A DNA stretch of 57,694 bases, from NCBI RefSeq assembly GCF_011250565.1, contig NZ_JAANMS010000030.1, positions 1 to 57,694 on the forward strand, written 5' to 3'. A program made the position numbers and the translations under genes. Each line of letters begins with the position of its first letter. Within the stretch, counting starts at the first letter, position 1. Below, one piece after another: positions 14,969-24,734 of this stretch. The DNA comes from Nocardioides sp. IC4_145 (GTDB taxonomy: Bacteria > Actinomycetota > Actinomycetes > Propionibacteriales > Nocardioidaceae). The notes under the pieces are model-generated. The model saw nothing but the letters and a program-made list of their open reading frames with translations, did no database searches and was not told the DNA's origin.

Positions 14969-15721
14969 TCAGGGCAGGCGCTGGACCAGCTCGGCGACCG
15001 GCACGAGGGCGCCGGTGTAGAACGGCACCTCCTCGCGCACGTGGCGTCGGGCGTCGGAGGCGCGCAGGTGCCGCATCAGGTCGACGATGCGGTGGAGCTC
15101 GTCGGCCTCGAACGCGAGCATCCACTCGTAGTCGCCGAGCGCGAAGCTCGCGACGGTGTTGGCCCGCACGTCGACGTAGTCGCGCGCCATCTTGCCGTGC
15201 TCGGCGAGCATGCGGCGGCGCTCGCCGTCGTCGAGGAGGTACCACTCGTAGGACCGCACGAACGGGTAGACGCAGACGTGCTGCTTGGGCTCCTCGTCGT
15301 TGAGGAAGGCCGGCACGTGGCTCTTGTTGAACTCCGCCGGGCGGTGCAGCGCCATCTGGCTCCACACCGGCTCGAGGCGGGAGCCGAAGGCGGTGCGACG
15401 GAAGCGGTGGTACGCCGCCTGGAGCTGCTGCGAGTCGACCGCGTGCCACCAGACCATGACGTCGGCATCGGCGCGCAGGCCGCTCACGTCGTACACCCCG
15501 CGCACCACCACGTCGGCCTCCGCGAGCTCGGCGAAGAGCCGCTCGACCTCGGCGCCCTCGGCGGCGCGGTCCGCCCCGCCGTCGACCGGGCCGAGCACGT
15601 CGCGGAGCCGGAAGACCGACCACATCGTGTAGCGGATGGAGTCGTTGATCTCGCGGACCCGGGCGGCGTTCGACTTCGTGTCAGGGGCGGTCTCGGCGGT
15701 GGACTCGGTCATGGCCCCCAT
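14969..15721 (-). CDS. hemQ: Coproheme decarboxylase (HemQ)
   Basis: A 250-residue chlorite-dismutase-fold protein of the HemQ branch, which decarboxylates coproheme to heme b, the last step of the coproporphyrin-dependent heme pathway of Gram-positive bacteria. Visible landmarks: [16 protein letters not shown] at the N-terminus, [13 protein letters not shown] with the catalytic Tyr region, [12 protein letters not shown] with the likely proximal heme His, and [13 protein letters not shown]. The distal Arg of true chlorite dismutases is not evident. ATG 15719-15721 gives MGAMTES; the ATG at 15710-15712 is an equally good start. It lies alone on the minus strand between a 210-bp gap and the STAS gene; hemG is 3.9 kb and hemE 14.8 kb away. 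Confidence 0.93.
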   Translation of the reverse strand: MGAMTESTAETAPDTKSNAARVREINDSIRYTMWSVFRLRDVLGPVDGGADRAAEGAEVERLFAELAEADVVVRGVYDVSGLRADADVMVWWHAVDSQQLQAAYHRFRRTAFGSRLEPVWSQMALHRPAEFNKSHVPAFLNDEEPKQHVCVYPFVRSYEWYLLDDGERRRMLAEHGKMARDYVDVRANTVASFALGDYEWMLAFEADELHRIVDLMRHLRASDARRHVREEVPFYTGALVPVAELVQRLP

Positions 15722-15930
15722 TGTGCCGCGACGCCCGCCCGGACCGGCCGCCGGTCGCTGTCGGCCTGCTCACCCCGCGAGGCGGGCCGGGCCGGGTCGG
15801 GCCGGGTCGGCTCGGCTCGGGCGTCGACGATCGTTCAATTGCGCGGTTTCAGCGCCTCGACCGGCCGGAACAGCGACAGTTCCGCGCAATTGCGCGGTTG
15901 TCGCCGTCGCCGTCGCCCACGACCGCCGAT
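15722..15930. other. 209-bp gap: end of the two-component operon and hemQ promoter region
   Basis: No gene. It holds a run of GGCCGGGTC-like short repeats (15783-15820) and the CAATTGCGCGG repeat pair described separately. The hemQ promoter must lie near 15722-15780, but I see no clear -35/-10. Confidence 0.5.
15836..15899. repeat. CAATTGCGCGG direct and inverted repeats
   Basis: CAATTGCGCGGTT occurs at 15836-15848 and again at 15887-15899. The second copy overlaps CCGCGCAATTG (15882-15892), so the first copy can also pair with it as an 11-base stem around a 35-base loop. The AATT cores stand out in this GC-rich DNA. It may be the terminator of the response-regulator gene or a regulator site for hemQ. 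Confidence 0.55.
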
Positions 15931-16604
<674 letters not shown>

Positions 16605-16608
<4 letters not shown>

Positions 16609-18746
16609 GGTGTGCTCCTCAGGGGCAGGGTGGCCCGGACGACGGTGCCGCCGCCGGGTGGGCAGGTGACCTCGGTGGTGCCGCCGAGCTCGGCGGCCCG
16701 CTCGCGCAGCGACACCAGCCCGACCCCGGCCTGCACGCCGGCCGGGACGCCGACGCCGTCGTCGGCGACCTCGACGACCAGCGCGCGGTCGGTGCGCGTC
16801 AGCCGGATGTCGCACCGCGAGGCGCGGGCGTGGCGGACGACGTTGGTGAGGGCCTCGCCGGCGATGCGGTACGCCGCGACCTCGACCGCCGCGGGGAGCG
16901 GGCCCAACCCGCCGGCCGGCCCGTCCGCCGGCTCGGTGACCACCTCGGTGGCCACCGACGCCGCGTCGGCCTGCTGGCGCAGCGCGCCGACGAGGCCGCG
17001 GTCGTCGAGGGCGGGCGGTCGCAGGTCGTGCACCAGGCGGCGTACGTCGGCGACCACGTCCTGGACCAGGGCGCTGGTGGCGGCGATCTGCTCGCGGGCG
17101 CCGTCCGGGTCGCGCTCGACCGAGAGCCGGGCCGACTCGAGACGGAAGACCACGCCGCTCAGCGACGGGCCGAGACCGTCGTGCAGGTCGCGGCGGATCC
17201 GGCGGCGCTCCTCCTCGCGGGCCACGACGAGGCGCTCGCGGCTCTCCTGGAGCTCCTCGGCCAGCCGACTGGTGCGCGCGGCTGTCGCGGCCTGGCGGAC
17301 CAGGTCGCCGAGCAGCTGCTCGTCGCGGCGGGTGAGCCGGCTGCGCAGACCGCGGGCGGGCAGGACGAGCCGGCCGACCTCGGCGTCGCGGTAGGTGATC
17401 GGCAGGGTCCGCGTCTCGGCGGGCCGCGGGCCGTGGGTCGCCTCGACCCGCTCGCCGCCGGGGCGGTCGACCTCGACGCTGACGTACCGCACGCCGAACG
17501 CCGCGGCGACGGCCTCCGCGACCGCGGCGAGCTGCTCGGGCCCCTCGTCCGCGGTCTCGAGGGTGGAGGCGAGACCGGCCACGACGTCGTACGGGTCGTC
17601 GCGGCGGCCGAGCACGAGCCGGCGCGCCAGCGACTGCAGGCGCAGGCGGAGCGGGCCGTAGAGCAGCACCGTCAGCAGCAGCACGACGCCGACGACCTCG
17701 CGCTGGGCGAGCGCGTCGCCGAGCACCCGGGTGAGCGCGGTGACCGCGAGCAGGTCGACGACGAGGAGGGCGGTCCACAGGCCGCCGTACGCCAGGGTCC
17801 GGCCGAGCAGCGCGTCGACGTCGACCGCGCGTGGGGCGACGACGGCCACGGTCATCGCGGCGGGCAGGAGACAGACGACGAGGAAGAAGACGAACGGCTC
17901 GGCCGCGCCGACGTCGAGCAGCACGGTGGCGAGCACCAGGAGGACGACCGCGACCACGCCCCACAGCAGCCACCGCATCCGGTCGCGCTCGAGGCCGGTG
18001 GCCCGGCGGTGGCGCACGACGACGGTCGCGACCGGGACGAGGAGGGCGACCAGGGAGGTGGTGCCGGCCAGGGCCAGGAGCGGGCCGGCGGCGTCGCCGA
18101 GCGGGAGTGTGGTCGGGTCCGGGTCGGTGCCGACCGGGAGCCGGCCGCGGTCGTCGAAGCCCTCGGAGGGGGCGACGACGTACGCCAGCGAGCCCAGCAG
18201 CAGGACGCCGAGCGACACCTTGCCGGCCGTGCCCCAGCGGCCCGGCAGGAAGCGGCCGGTCGGGAAGAGCAGCGCCACCACCGCGACCGTCACCGGCAGC
18301 AACGAGGTGAAGCGGAGCAGGAACCACGCCGTGAACGTCATCAGCGGCAGCGGCTCGTCGCTGTCCAGGCCGGTGCGGAACCACGCCTCGGAGATGCCGT
18401 CGAGGGTCCAGAACACCCCCGACCACGCGAGCGCCCAGCCGAGCCCCTGGCGCCGGTCGGAGGAGAGCACGACGGCGGCGAGCGAGGCCAGGACGAGGCC
18501 GGTCAGGCCGGTGCTCCAGCCGGGCCCCGGCGCGAGGCCGTCGCCGGGGATCTGCGCCGGCAGCCGCGACTCGAGCCAGACGGCCAGGCCGACGCCCGCG
18601 GCACACAGCACCGGCAGGGCCAGCACGGGCACGTCGACGGCGCGTCGACGTGCGGCCGTGCGCGCCGCGACCTGGTCCACGGGGACAGTGTGCTGCCGGC
18701 CCGGCCCGCGTGGGGCCGAACCGGCAGCGTCGGAGGTGGTGGTCAC
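16605..18746 (-). CDS. Membrane-bound NarL-type sensor histidine kinase
   Basis: A 713-residue kinase. The N-terminal 390 or so residues carry eight or more hydrophobic segments, then a GAF-like region, then the HisKA_3 box EERRRIRRDLHDGLGPSLSG (phospho-His near residue 520), a long Arg-rich dimer helix, and an ATPase domain with GEALTNVVRHA and ADDGVGVPAGVQAGVGLVSLRERA. It phosphorylates the response regulator encoded next. The GTG at 18746 overlaps the stop of the upstream membrane-protein gene (GTGA). The large polytopic sensor suggests a lipophilic or membrane-state signal, but none is identifiable. Confidence 0.9.
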
Positions 18747-19486
18747 GCGGTCCGGTACGCCTTGTCGCCCAGCGCGAAGCCGAGCGCGGTGACGAGCAGC
18801 CAGACCGGGCCGACCATGCCGGCGACGTACTGCAGCGGCGAGATGCCGGCGAGCAGCGTCAGCCCGCCGAGCACGAGCCCGACGCGGCCGACCCAGCGCG
18901 GCACGGCGCCGGCGCGGCCGGCCAGGTGCAGGGCGAGCCCGGCGAGGCCGGCCAGGACCCAGCACCACGGGACGGTGCCGATGAAGTGGCCGTACATCAC
19001 GACGTTGCTGTCGACGAGCACGTCCTGGTGCGGCAGCCCGAAGAGGAACTCGGTGTCGAGGCTGGTGCCGATGACCTGCACGACGGCCGTGCCGGCGAGG
19101 CCCGCGAAGGCTGCCGTCGGCAGCAGGCTGTCGCCGCCGAGCCGGTGCCGCAGGCGGCGGAGCAGGCCCGCGGCGAAGACCACGAGCAGGACCGCGCTGA
19201 CCAGGGCGAAGGTGTGGAAGACGAAGGCCGCCTCGGTCTGCGTCGCGAGCTTGTCGGCGATCGCGCCGGCGTCGCCCTGGATGTCGGGGTCGTAGACGGC
19301 GTCGACGATGCCCGAGGAGGCGATCGCGCCGATGCCGGCCAGGCCGGCGCCGACGCCGGCCAGGGCCCAGTGGCGTGAGGGACGGGCGTCGCCGTCGTGG
19401 GTGCTGCTGTCGGAGGTGCGGTCCGCACGGGTGTGCTCGTCGGCGAGGTCGGTGCGGGCCGGGTTGGTGATGGTGGTGGTCGTCAT
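18743..19486 (-). CDS. Polytopic membrane protein, first gene of the two-component operon
   Basis: A 247-residue protein with about six hydrophobic segments after a 40-residue charged, Thr/Asp-rich N-terminus. The phrases HWALAGVGAGLAGIGAIASSG, AAFVFHTFALVSAVLLVVFAAG and GHFIGTVPWCWVLAGLAGLALHL mark membrane helices. It resembles the DUF4386-type family, but I am not certain. It overlaps the kinase start by 4 bp, so all three proteins are made together; it may be the sensor partner of the kinase or the response that the system controls. ATG at 19484-19486; no Shine-Dalgarno sequence is visible. Confidence 0.75.
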   Translation of the reverse strand: MTTTTITNPARTDLADEHTRADRTSDSSTHDGDARPSRHWALAGVGAGLAGIGAIASSGIVDAVYDPDIQGDAGAIADKLATQTEAAFVFHTFALVSAVLLVVFAAGLLRRLRHRLGGDSLLPTAAFAGLAGTAVVQVIGTSLDTEFLFGLPHQDVLVDSNVVMYGHFIGTVPWCWVLAGLAGLALHLAGRAGAVPRWVGRVGLVLGGLTLLAGISPLQYVAGMVGPVWLLVTALGFALGDKAYRTA

Positions 19487-19509
19487 GCCGAGGAGGTTCG
19501 CGGGCCGGG

Positions 19510-19548
19510 TGTCCCGCCGCCCAGGGACAACCGGGCAGACCCTGTCCC
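19510..19548. promoter_or_regulatory. Three TGTCCC/GGGACA elements upstream of the two-component operon
   Basis: TGTCCC at 19510-19515, GGGACA at 19524-19529 and TGTCCC at 19543-19548 form two adjoining inverted repeats 24-62 bases before the membrane-protein ATG. This is a plausible autoregulatory site for the operon's own response regulator. Confidence 0.4.
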
Positions 19549-19580
19549 GTCGTCCGGCCGGCCGTGGGGACGGTCCTGGA

Positions 19581-20960
19581 TCAGCCCAGCTCGCGCACCG
19601 CTCGGTGCGCGGAGGCGACGACGGCCGGGATGCCGACGCCGTCGTACGTCGCCCCGCAGACCGCCAGCCCAGGGACCGCGTCGAGGGCGGAGCGGACACG
19701 GGCGACCCGGTCGAGGTGGCCGAGCGCGTACTGCGGCAGCCCGCCGCCCCACCGCTGCACGTGCACGTCGACCGGCCGGGCGGCCAGCCCGGTGGCGTCG
19801 GCGAGGTCGGCCAGCGACCAGGCGACCAGCTCGTCGTCGGTGGCCTGGAGCGCGACCTCGTCGCCGTGCCGGCCCAGCGAGGTGCGCAGGTGCACGACGC
19901 CCTCCGTGGCGCCGGCCGCGCGGACCCAGTCCCACTTGGCGAACGAGAACGTCGACGCCTTCACCCGTCGCCCCTCCACCGGCGGCACGAGGAAGCCCGA
20001 CGACGCCGCGCCGACCACCGGGCCGGCGTCCTCCACCCGGTAGGCCAGGGTCACGACCACCACCGACGCGGTCTCCACGCCGGCGAGCTCGGCGGCCGCG
20101 ACAGGCGCCACGTCGGCGAGCAGCCGGGCGGTCGGCGCGGCGGGCGTGGCGAGGACGACCGCGTCGGCCTCGACCAGCTCCGGGGCGGTGGTCGGTCCGC
20201 AGGTGAGCGTGAACCCGCCGCCGGGCCGGTGCGCCAGCCCGCGGACGGTCACCCCGAGCCGCACCGGCAGCCCGGCCGCGAGTGCCTCCGGCAGCCGGCC
20301 CATGCCGCCGGGGACGCCGGCGAAGACGGGTGAGTCGTACGTCGTCGGCAGGGCCGCCGCCTGCTCGAGGAGCGAGCCGCGGGCGGCGTACGCCACCAGC
20401 TGGGGGACGGCCGCGCGAGCCGAGATCGCGCGCGCGCGACCGGCGTACACCCCGCCCAGCAGCGGCTCCACCAGCCGGTCGGTGACCTCGGGCCCGAACC
20501 GACGGTCGACCAGGTCGCCGACCGACACGTCGCCCTCGAGCGCCTCCGGCTCCTCGGGCCCGAGCGCCGGCTCGGCGCGCACCCGGGCGAGTCCCTCGTC
20601 GCTGAGCACGCCGGACGCCGCGAGCTGGTCGAGGTCGAGCGGCACGCCCATCAGCGACCGCGGCAGGGGGCGGAGCCCGCCGCGGGTCCAGATCCGCGAG
20701 GAGGTCAGCGCCGGGTGCTCGACGTCGAGCCCGGCGGCGCGGGCGAGGTCGACCCCCTCCGGGCGGCGGTTGAGCATCGCCTCGGCGCCGACGTCGACGG
20801 CGACCCCGGCGACCTCGTGCCGCCGGATCTTGCCGCCGACGACGTCCGAGGCCTCGAGCACGACGACCTCGTCACCCGCGGCGACGAGGTCGCGGGCAGC
20901 GGTGAGGCCGGCGATCCCGGCTCCCACCACGACGGTCCGGCGGCGCTGCTGGTCGGTCAC
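19581..20960 (-). CDS. hemG: Coproporphyrinogen/protoporphyrinogen oxidase
   Basis: A 459-residue FAD enzyme of the HemY/HemG family that oxidises coproporphyrinogen III to coproporphyrin III before iron insertion. It starts VVVGAGIAGLTAARDLVAAG (dinucleotide fold), followed by VVLEASDVVGGKIRRHEVAG, LVEPLLGGVYAGRARAIS and the C-terminal FAD motif VCGATYDGVGIPAVVASAHRA. GTG at 20958-20960 is chosen because GGGAGG lies eight bases upstream; an in-frame GTG at 20981 is less likely. It follows the flavin-reductase stop by 23 bp on the same strand, so it may be transcribed with the sulfur genes. Its product feeds ferrochelatase (not in the window) and HemQ. Confidence 0.92.
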   Translation of the reverse strand: MTDQQRRRTVVVGAGIAGLTAARDLVAAGDEVVVLEASDVVGGKIRRHEVAGVAVDVGAEAMLNRRPEGVDLARAAGLDVEHPALTSSRIWTRGGLRPLPRSLMGVPLDLDQLAASGVLSDEGLARVRAEPALGPEEPEALEGDVSVGDLVDRRFGPEVTDRLVEPLLGGVYAGRARAISARAAVPQLVAYAARGSLLEQAAALPTTYDSPVFAGVPGGMGRLPEALAAGLPVRLGVTVRGLAHRPGGGFTLTCGPTTAPELVEADAVVLATPAAPTARLLADVAPVAAAELAGVETASVVVVTLAYRVEDAGPVVGAASSGFLVPPVEGRRVKASTFSFAKWDWVRAAGATEGVVHLRTSLGRHGDEVALQATDDELVAWSLADLADATGLAARPVDVHVQRWGGGLPQYALGHLDRVARVRSALDAVPGLAVCGATYDGVGIPAVVASAHRAVRELG

Positions 20961-20983
20961 CCGACCAGCCTCCCACTGCACCC

Positions 20984-21529
20984 TCAGGCAGACGCCTCCA
21001 GCCGGCCGAAGCCGGAGCGGTGGAAGACCAGCGGCAGGGAGGTGTCGCCCCCCAGGTCCGCCGACTCGACCGCGTGCAGGCGCAGCAGCACCAGCGTGTG
21101 GTCGCCGGCGACGACCTCGTCGTGGATCGAGCAGTCGAACCGGGCCAGGCCCTCGTCGAGCAGCACCGCACCGTCCTCGGTGGTGCGCAGGCCGATCCCG
21201 TCGAAGCGCTGCTGGACCGGACCCGCGAGCTGCCGGCAGACCGTGCCCTGGTGGGAGGCGAGGATCGTGACGCCGAGGTGGGTGGCGCGACGCAGCGTCG
21301 GCCAGGTCTTGGAGGTGTTCGCGACCGAGAACGACACCAGCGGCGGGTCGAGGCTGACCGAGGTGAACGAGCTCGCGGCCAGGCCGACCGGCTCCCCGTC
21401 GACCTCGGCGGCGACGGCCACGACGCCGGTCGGGAAGATCCCGAAGGCCTCGCGCAGCCGGCGGGGGTCGAGGTCCTGGTTGGTGGTCAGCGTGGTCACG
21501 GTGGCGAGCGGGTCGGGTGTGACGGTCAT
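20984..21529 (-). CDS. Flavin reductase of the NTA/DszD type
   Basis: A 181-residue flavin:NAD(P)H reductase domain protein. LREAFGIFPTGVVAVAA and GLAASSFTSVSLDPPLVSFSVANTSKTW are the family's flavin-binding core, with FDCSIHDEVVAGDHTLVLLRL toward the end. It makes free reduced FMN for two-component monooxygenases. It is the last of four overlapping genes and its ATG overlaps the previous stop by 4 bp (ATGA). The cluster thus has two different FMN reductases, this one and the NADPH-dependent one before it, serving the SsuD-like and SfnB-like enzymes. Confidence 0.88.
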   Translation of the reverse strand: MTVTPDPLATVTTLTTNQDLDPRRLREAFGIFPTGVVAVAAEVDGEPVGLAASSFTSVSLDPPLVSFSVANTSKTWPTLRRATHLGVTILASHQGTVCRQLAGPVQQRFDGIGLRTTEDGAVLLDEGLARFDCSIHDEVVAGDHTLVLLRLHAVESADLGGDTSLPLVFHRSGFGRLEASA

Positions 21530-22029
21530 GCGGGGACTCCTGTCCGGGAGAGGGCGGCGGCGACCCGGGGGCGGGCCTCGGCCAGCCACACGACGTACGC
21601 CGTGGGGTCGTCGTGGTCGGCGTCGAGCACGTAGAGCGCGCGGGTCGGGACGGTCGCCCCGATCTCGCCCAGCAGCGGCCGGAGGGCCAGCTCGGGGGCG
21701 AGCGCGTGGTGCGGGCCGGCGCCGAGCATCAGCGGCACGGCGACGCCGCGCAGGCCCGTGGCGGAGAACCGGTCGAGGAAGAGCTTGAGCAGACCGGTGT
21801 ACGTCGCCTTGTAGGTCGGGCTCGCGACCACGACCAGGTCCGCGGCGCCGACCTCCTCGACCAAGCCGCGGACCTCCGGGTCCGACCAGTCGAGGAGCGC
21901 CGGCCCGAGGACCGCGAGGTCGACCACCAGGTCGGGCTCGGCGCCGGACAGCTCACGGGCGACGTACGTCGCTGCGGCCAGCGTGCGGGAGCCGGGCTTC
22001 GGGTTGCCGACGACGACGGCGACCTTCAC
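21526..22029 (-). CDS. NADPH-dependent FMN reductase (SsuE-like)
   Basis: A 167-residue flavodoxin-fold FMN reductase: VAVVVGNPKPGSRTLAAATYVAREL is the phosphate loop and VVASPTYKATYTGLLKLFLDRF the family motif. It supplies FMNH2 to the neighbouring monooxygenases. The GTG at 22027-22029 overlaps the SsuD-like stop, and its own stop overlaps the next ATG, so three enzymes are made in coupled fashion. In many actinobacteria SsuE-type proteins accompany SsuD in sulfonate use. Confidence 0.88.
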   Translation of the reverse strand: MKVAVVVGNPKPGSRTLAAATYVARELSGAEPDLVVDLAVLGPALLDWSDPEVRGLVEEVGAADLVVVASPTYKATYTGLLKLFLDRFSATGLRGVAVPLMLGAGPHHALAPELALRPLLGEIGATVPTRALYVLDADHDDPTAYVVWLAEARPRVAAALSRTGVPA

Positions 22030-23183
22030 GACGCGGCCCTGCTCCCGGTCGCGCCGAACGGCACGGCCGCGGGACCGGTGGCCGCCGGGGAGGGGTGCTG
22101 CCAGAGCCCGCGGCGGGCGAGCTCGGGCAGGACGCCCTCGCCGAACCAGTACGACTCCTCGAGGTGGGGGTAGCCGGAGAGGACGAACTCCTCGATGCCG
22201 ACCGCGGCGTACTGCTCGACGAGGTCGGCGACCTCGCTGTGGCTGCCGACCATCGCGGTGCCCGCGCCGCCGCGGACCAGGCCGACGCCCGCCCAGAGGT
22301 TCGGATGGATCTCGAGGTCGTCCTTGCTGCCGCCGTTGAGCTCGAGCATCCGCTGCTGGCCCACCGACTCGCTGCGCCTGAGCCCCTCCTGCACCCGGGC
22401 GACCTGCTCGTCGTCGATGCCGGCGAGCAGGCGGTCGGCCTCGGTCCAGGCGGCGGCGGAGGTGTCGCGGGCGATGGTGTGCAGGCGGATGCCGAACCGC
22501 AGCTCGCGGCCCTCCTCCTTGGCCAGGCCCTTGATCCAGTCGACCTTCTCGGCCACGGCGGCGGGCGGCTCGCCCCAGGTGAGGTAGACGTCCGCGTGCT
22601 TCGCCGCGACCCGGCCGGCGGCCGGCGAGGAGCCCCCGAAGTAGATCTCGGGGAGCGGGTCGGGCCGCTGGGCGAGCGCGGCGTCCTCGACCGAGTGGTG
22701 CCTGCCGTCGAAGGTGACCGTCTCGCCGCGCCAGAGCGCGCGGACGATGTGGAGGAACTCGTCGCAGCGCTCGTAGCGGCCGTCCTTGTCCAGGAAGTCC
22801 CCGAACATCCGCTGCTCGTGGCTCTCCCCGCCGGTGACGACGTTGAGCAGCAGGCGGCCGCCGGAGAGGTTCTGGAACGTGCCGGCCATCTGCGCGGCGA
22901 GGAACGGCGCGGTCAGACCGGGCCGGAAGGCGACGAGGAACTTCAGCCGCTCCGAGAGGCTGCTCAGCATCGCCGTGGTGACCCACGCGTCCTCGCACCA
23001 GGCGCCGGTCGGGGTCAGCGCGGCTTCGAAGCCCAGCTGCTCGGCGCTGCGCGCGACCTGGCCGAGGTACGGCACGGTCGCGGGCCGGCCGGCGGCACCG
23101 GCGGACACGCCGTGCCCGCCGCCGACGACCTGGCGGCCGTCGCCGCCGTTGGTGGGCAGGAACCAGTGGAACCTCAAGGACAT
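22026..23183 (-). CDS. FMN-dependent monooxygenase, SsuD/SfnG-like
   Basis: A 385-residue luciferase-like monooxygenase. FHWFLPTNGGDGR opens the barrel, LTPTGAWCEDAW and KFLVAFRPGLTAPFLAAQMAGTF are SsuD-type signatures, and SGGRLLLNVVTGGESHEQRMFGDFLDKDGRYERCDEFL is the highly conserved flavin/substrate stretch. The enzyme uses FMNH2 and oxygen to break the C-S bond of alkanesulfonates, releasing sulfite and an aldehyde; SfnG-type members act on dimethyl sulfone. The ATG at 23183 follows the SfnB-like gene by 41 bp. The substrate cannot be told from sequence. Confidence 0.88.
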   Translation of the reverse strand: MSLRFHWFLPTNGGDGRQVVGGGHGVSAGAAGRPATVPYLGQVARSAEQLGFEAALTPTGAWCEDAWVTTAMLSSLSERLKFLVAFRPGLTAPFLAAQMAGTFQNLSGGRLLLNVVTGGESHEQRMFGDFLDKDGRYERCDEFLHIVRALWRGETVTFDGRHHSVEDAALAQRPDPLPEIYFGGSSPAAGRVAAKHADVYLTWGEPPAAVAEKVDWIKGLAKEEGRELRFGIRLHTIARDTSAAAWTEADRLLAGIDDEQVARVQEGLRRSESVGQQRMLELNGGSKDDLEIHPNLWAGVGLVRGGAGTAMVGSHSEVADLVEQYAAVGIEEFVLSGYPHLEESYWFGEGVLPELARRGLWQHPSPAATGPAAVPFGATGSRAAS

Positions 23184-23224
23184 CTCGTCGCTCCTGTGGG
23201 TGGAGGGGTACGTCGGGTGGCGGG

Positions 23225-24469
23225 TCAGACCTGGCCGTGGTTGGGCGGGAACACCCCGTCCAGGGCGTGCCGGCCGAGGTGCTGGACCTTCCAGGCGGCC
23301 GGGTCGTGGAGCGTGTGGGTGCGCGCGTTGCGCCAGTGCCGGTGCAGGTTGAGCCCGTCGAGCGCCGACCGGGTGCCGGCGACCTCGAAGAGGCGGCTGG
23401 AGACGTCGACCGACGCCTGGGTGGTCGAGGCGCGGGCGGCGGCCACGGCGAGGCTCGCGAGGCCCGCGGACTCCTCGGTGAGGTCAGCGGTCGCGCGGTC
23501 GACGGCGCGGGCCGCCTCGGCCACGAGCGCCTCGCAGGCCCGGACCTGCACCTCCATCTCGCCGAAGGCGTGCACGACGAGCGGGTCGTCGGCGTGGCGG
23601 GACACCCCGGCGTCCGGGTAGGGCCGGGACCTGGTGGTCACGAACGCCGCCGCCTCGGTCAGCGCGGCGCGCGCGATGCCGGCGTCCAGCGCGGCGTGGA
23701 GCACCTGGGCGAAGGCGCCGTACACCTGGGGTCCCTCGAAGGTGAGGTGGTACGGCGTGATCCGGGCGTCGTCCACGGCGACGTCCTGCAGGCGGACGGT
23801 GCCGCTGGCGGTCGTGCGCTGGCCCATGCCGTCCCAGTCGTCGACGACGGTCACGCCGGGCGCGGCTCGCTCGACCCACGCGACGTGCATCGGGCCGTCG
23901 ACGTCGAGGTGCGCCAGGACGGGGATCCAGTCGGCGAAGAGCGCGCCGGTGCTGTAGCCCTTCTCCCCGTTGAGCAACCAGCGGCCGTCGGGGGCGCGGG
24001 TCAGCGTCGTGCGGTGGTCGCGCACGTGCTTGGTGCCGACCTCCGACTGGGCGTTGCCGAACCGCTTGCCGGCCACCACCTCGCCGAAGAAGAACGCCTG
24101 CTGCGCCGGCGTGCCGCGGTGGCGCAGCGCGTTGACGTAGACGAAGTGGCTGTGCGGGATCTGCGCGATGCTCGGGTCCCCCACGGCCAGCAGGCGGAAC
24201 ACCTCGGCCACGACGGACGTGGGCAGGTCGGCGCCGCCGTGCTCGGCGGGCACCGTGATCGCGAGCAGGCCGGAGGAGGAGACGAGGTCGACCTCCTGGG
24301 CGGGCAGGACCCGCTCGGCGTCGCGCTCGGCGGCTCCGTCGGCGAGGCGGCGGCCGATCTTGGTGGCCACCTCCACCGCGGACGCGGCGTCCAGCACCGG
24401 CACGCGGCCGGCGCCGATCACCGCGAACGAGCCGGTCTCGGGGGCATCGGACGTGAGGAACGTCGACAT
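23225..24469 (-). CDS. SfnB/DszC-type acyl-CoA-dehydrogenase-fold flavin monooxygenase
   Basis: A 414-residue enzyme of the acyl-CoA dehydrogenase fold in the SfnB/DszC branch, which uses FMNH2 and oxygen in organosulfur metabolism. Key phrases: LLAITVPAEHGGADLPTSVVAEVFRLL, IPHSHFVYVNALRH, WLLNGEKGYSTGALFADWIPV and VFEVAGTRSALDGLNLHRHWRNARTHTLHD near the C-terminus. The catalytic Glu of true acyl-CoA dehydrogenases is not apparent, as expected. First gene of the cluster; AGGAGAGG precedes the ATG at 24469 and the LysR gene is divergent. Probable role: sulfur scavenging during sulfate shortage. Confidence 0.85.
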   Translation of the reverse strand: MSTFLTSDAPETGSFAVIGAGRVPVLDAASAVEVATKIGRRLADGAAERDAERVLPAQEVDLVSSSGLLAITVPAEHGGADLPTSVVAEVFRLLAVGDPSIAQIPHSHFVYVNALRHRGTPAQQAFFFGEVVAGKRFGNAQSEVGTKHVRDHRTTLTRAPDGRWLLNGEKGYSTGALFADWIPVLAHLDVDGPMHVAWVERAAPGVTVVDDWDGMGQRTTASGTVRLQDVAVDDARITPYHLTFEGPQVYGAFAQVLHAALDAGIARAALTEAAAFVTTRSRPYPDAGVSRHADDPLVVHAFGEMEVQVRACEALVAEAARAVDRATADLTEESAGLASLAVAAARASTTQASVDVSSRLFEVAGTRSALDGLNLHRHWRNARTHTLHDPAAWKVQHLGRHALDGVFPPNHGQV

Positions 24470-24734
24470 GGTCGGTCCACCTCTCCTGCTGGGGGGCCTG
24501 GGTGCGGCCCCTCGACGCCGGGCGTCGGTCTTGATGGCTTATGTCGATCAGGTTGGTCTAGTTATTGGCCGAGTGCAAGCCGACCCGCCCTCCGGCTGCG
24601 AGGAAGCCGGGAGCGGGCGACAGGCGGCGCCTTGCACCGCTGCGCGCTCGCCCTGTCCGACTTCCGTCCGGGTCGCATTAAGTAGATATTGCTGATTGAC
24701 TTTGCCAATCATCAGCTCACCCCGGAGGAGCACC
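24470..24734. other. 265-bp divergent regulatory region of the sulfur cluster
   Basis: No gene. Two AT-rich islands break the GC-rich background: about 24530-24575 (near the SfnB-like gene) and about 24675-24712 (near the LysR gene). These are probably the promoter and LysR-binding segments of the two divergent units. The stretch between, 24580-24660, is ordinary GC-rich DNA. Confidence 0.6.
24693..24711. promoter_or_regulatory. Inverted repeat TGATTG-N7-CAATCA, candidate LysR box
   Basis: Perfect 6-base arms, 24 bases before the LysR-type GTG at 24735, in an AT-rich patch. It contains a T-N11-A spacing typical of LysR-family sites and would allow autoregulation. Confidence 0.5.

Noticed and set aside
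15783..15820. GGCCGGGTC-like run as a regulatory array
   Set aside because: Irregular low-complexity GC sequence with no conserved unit.
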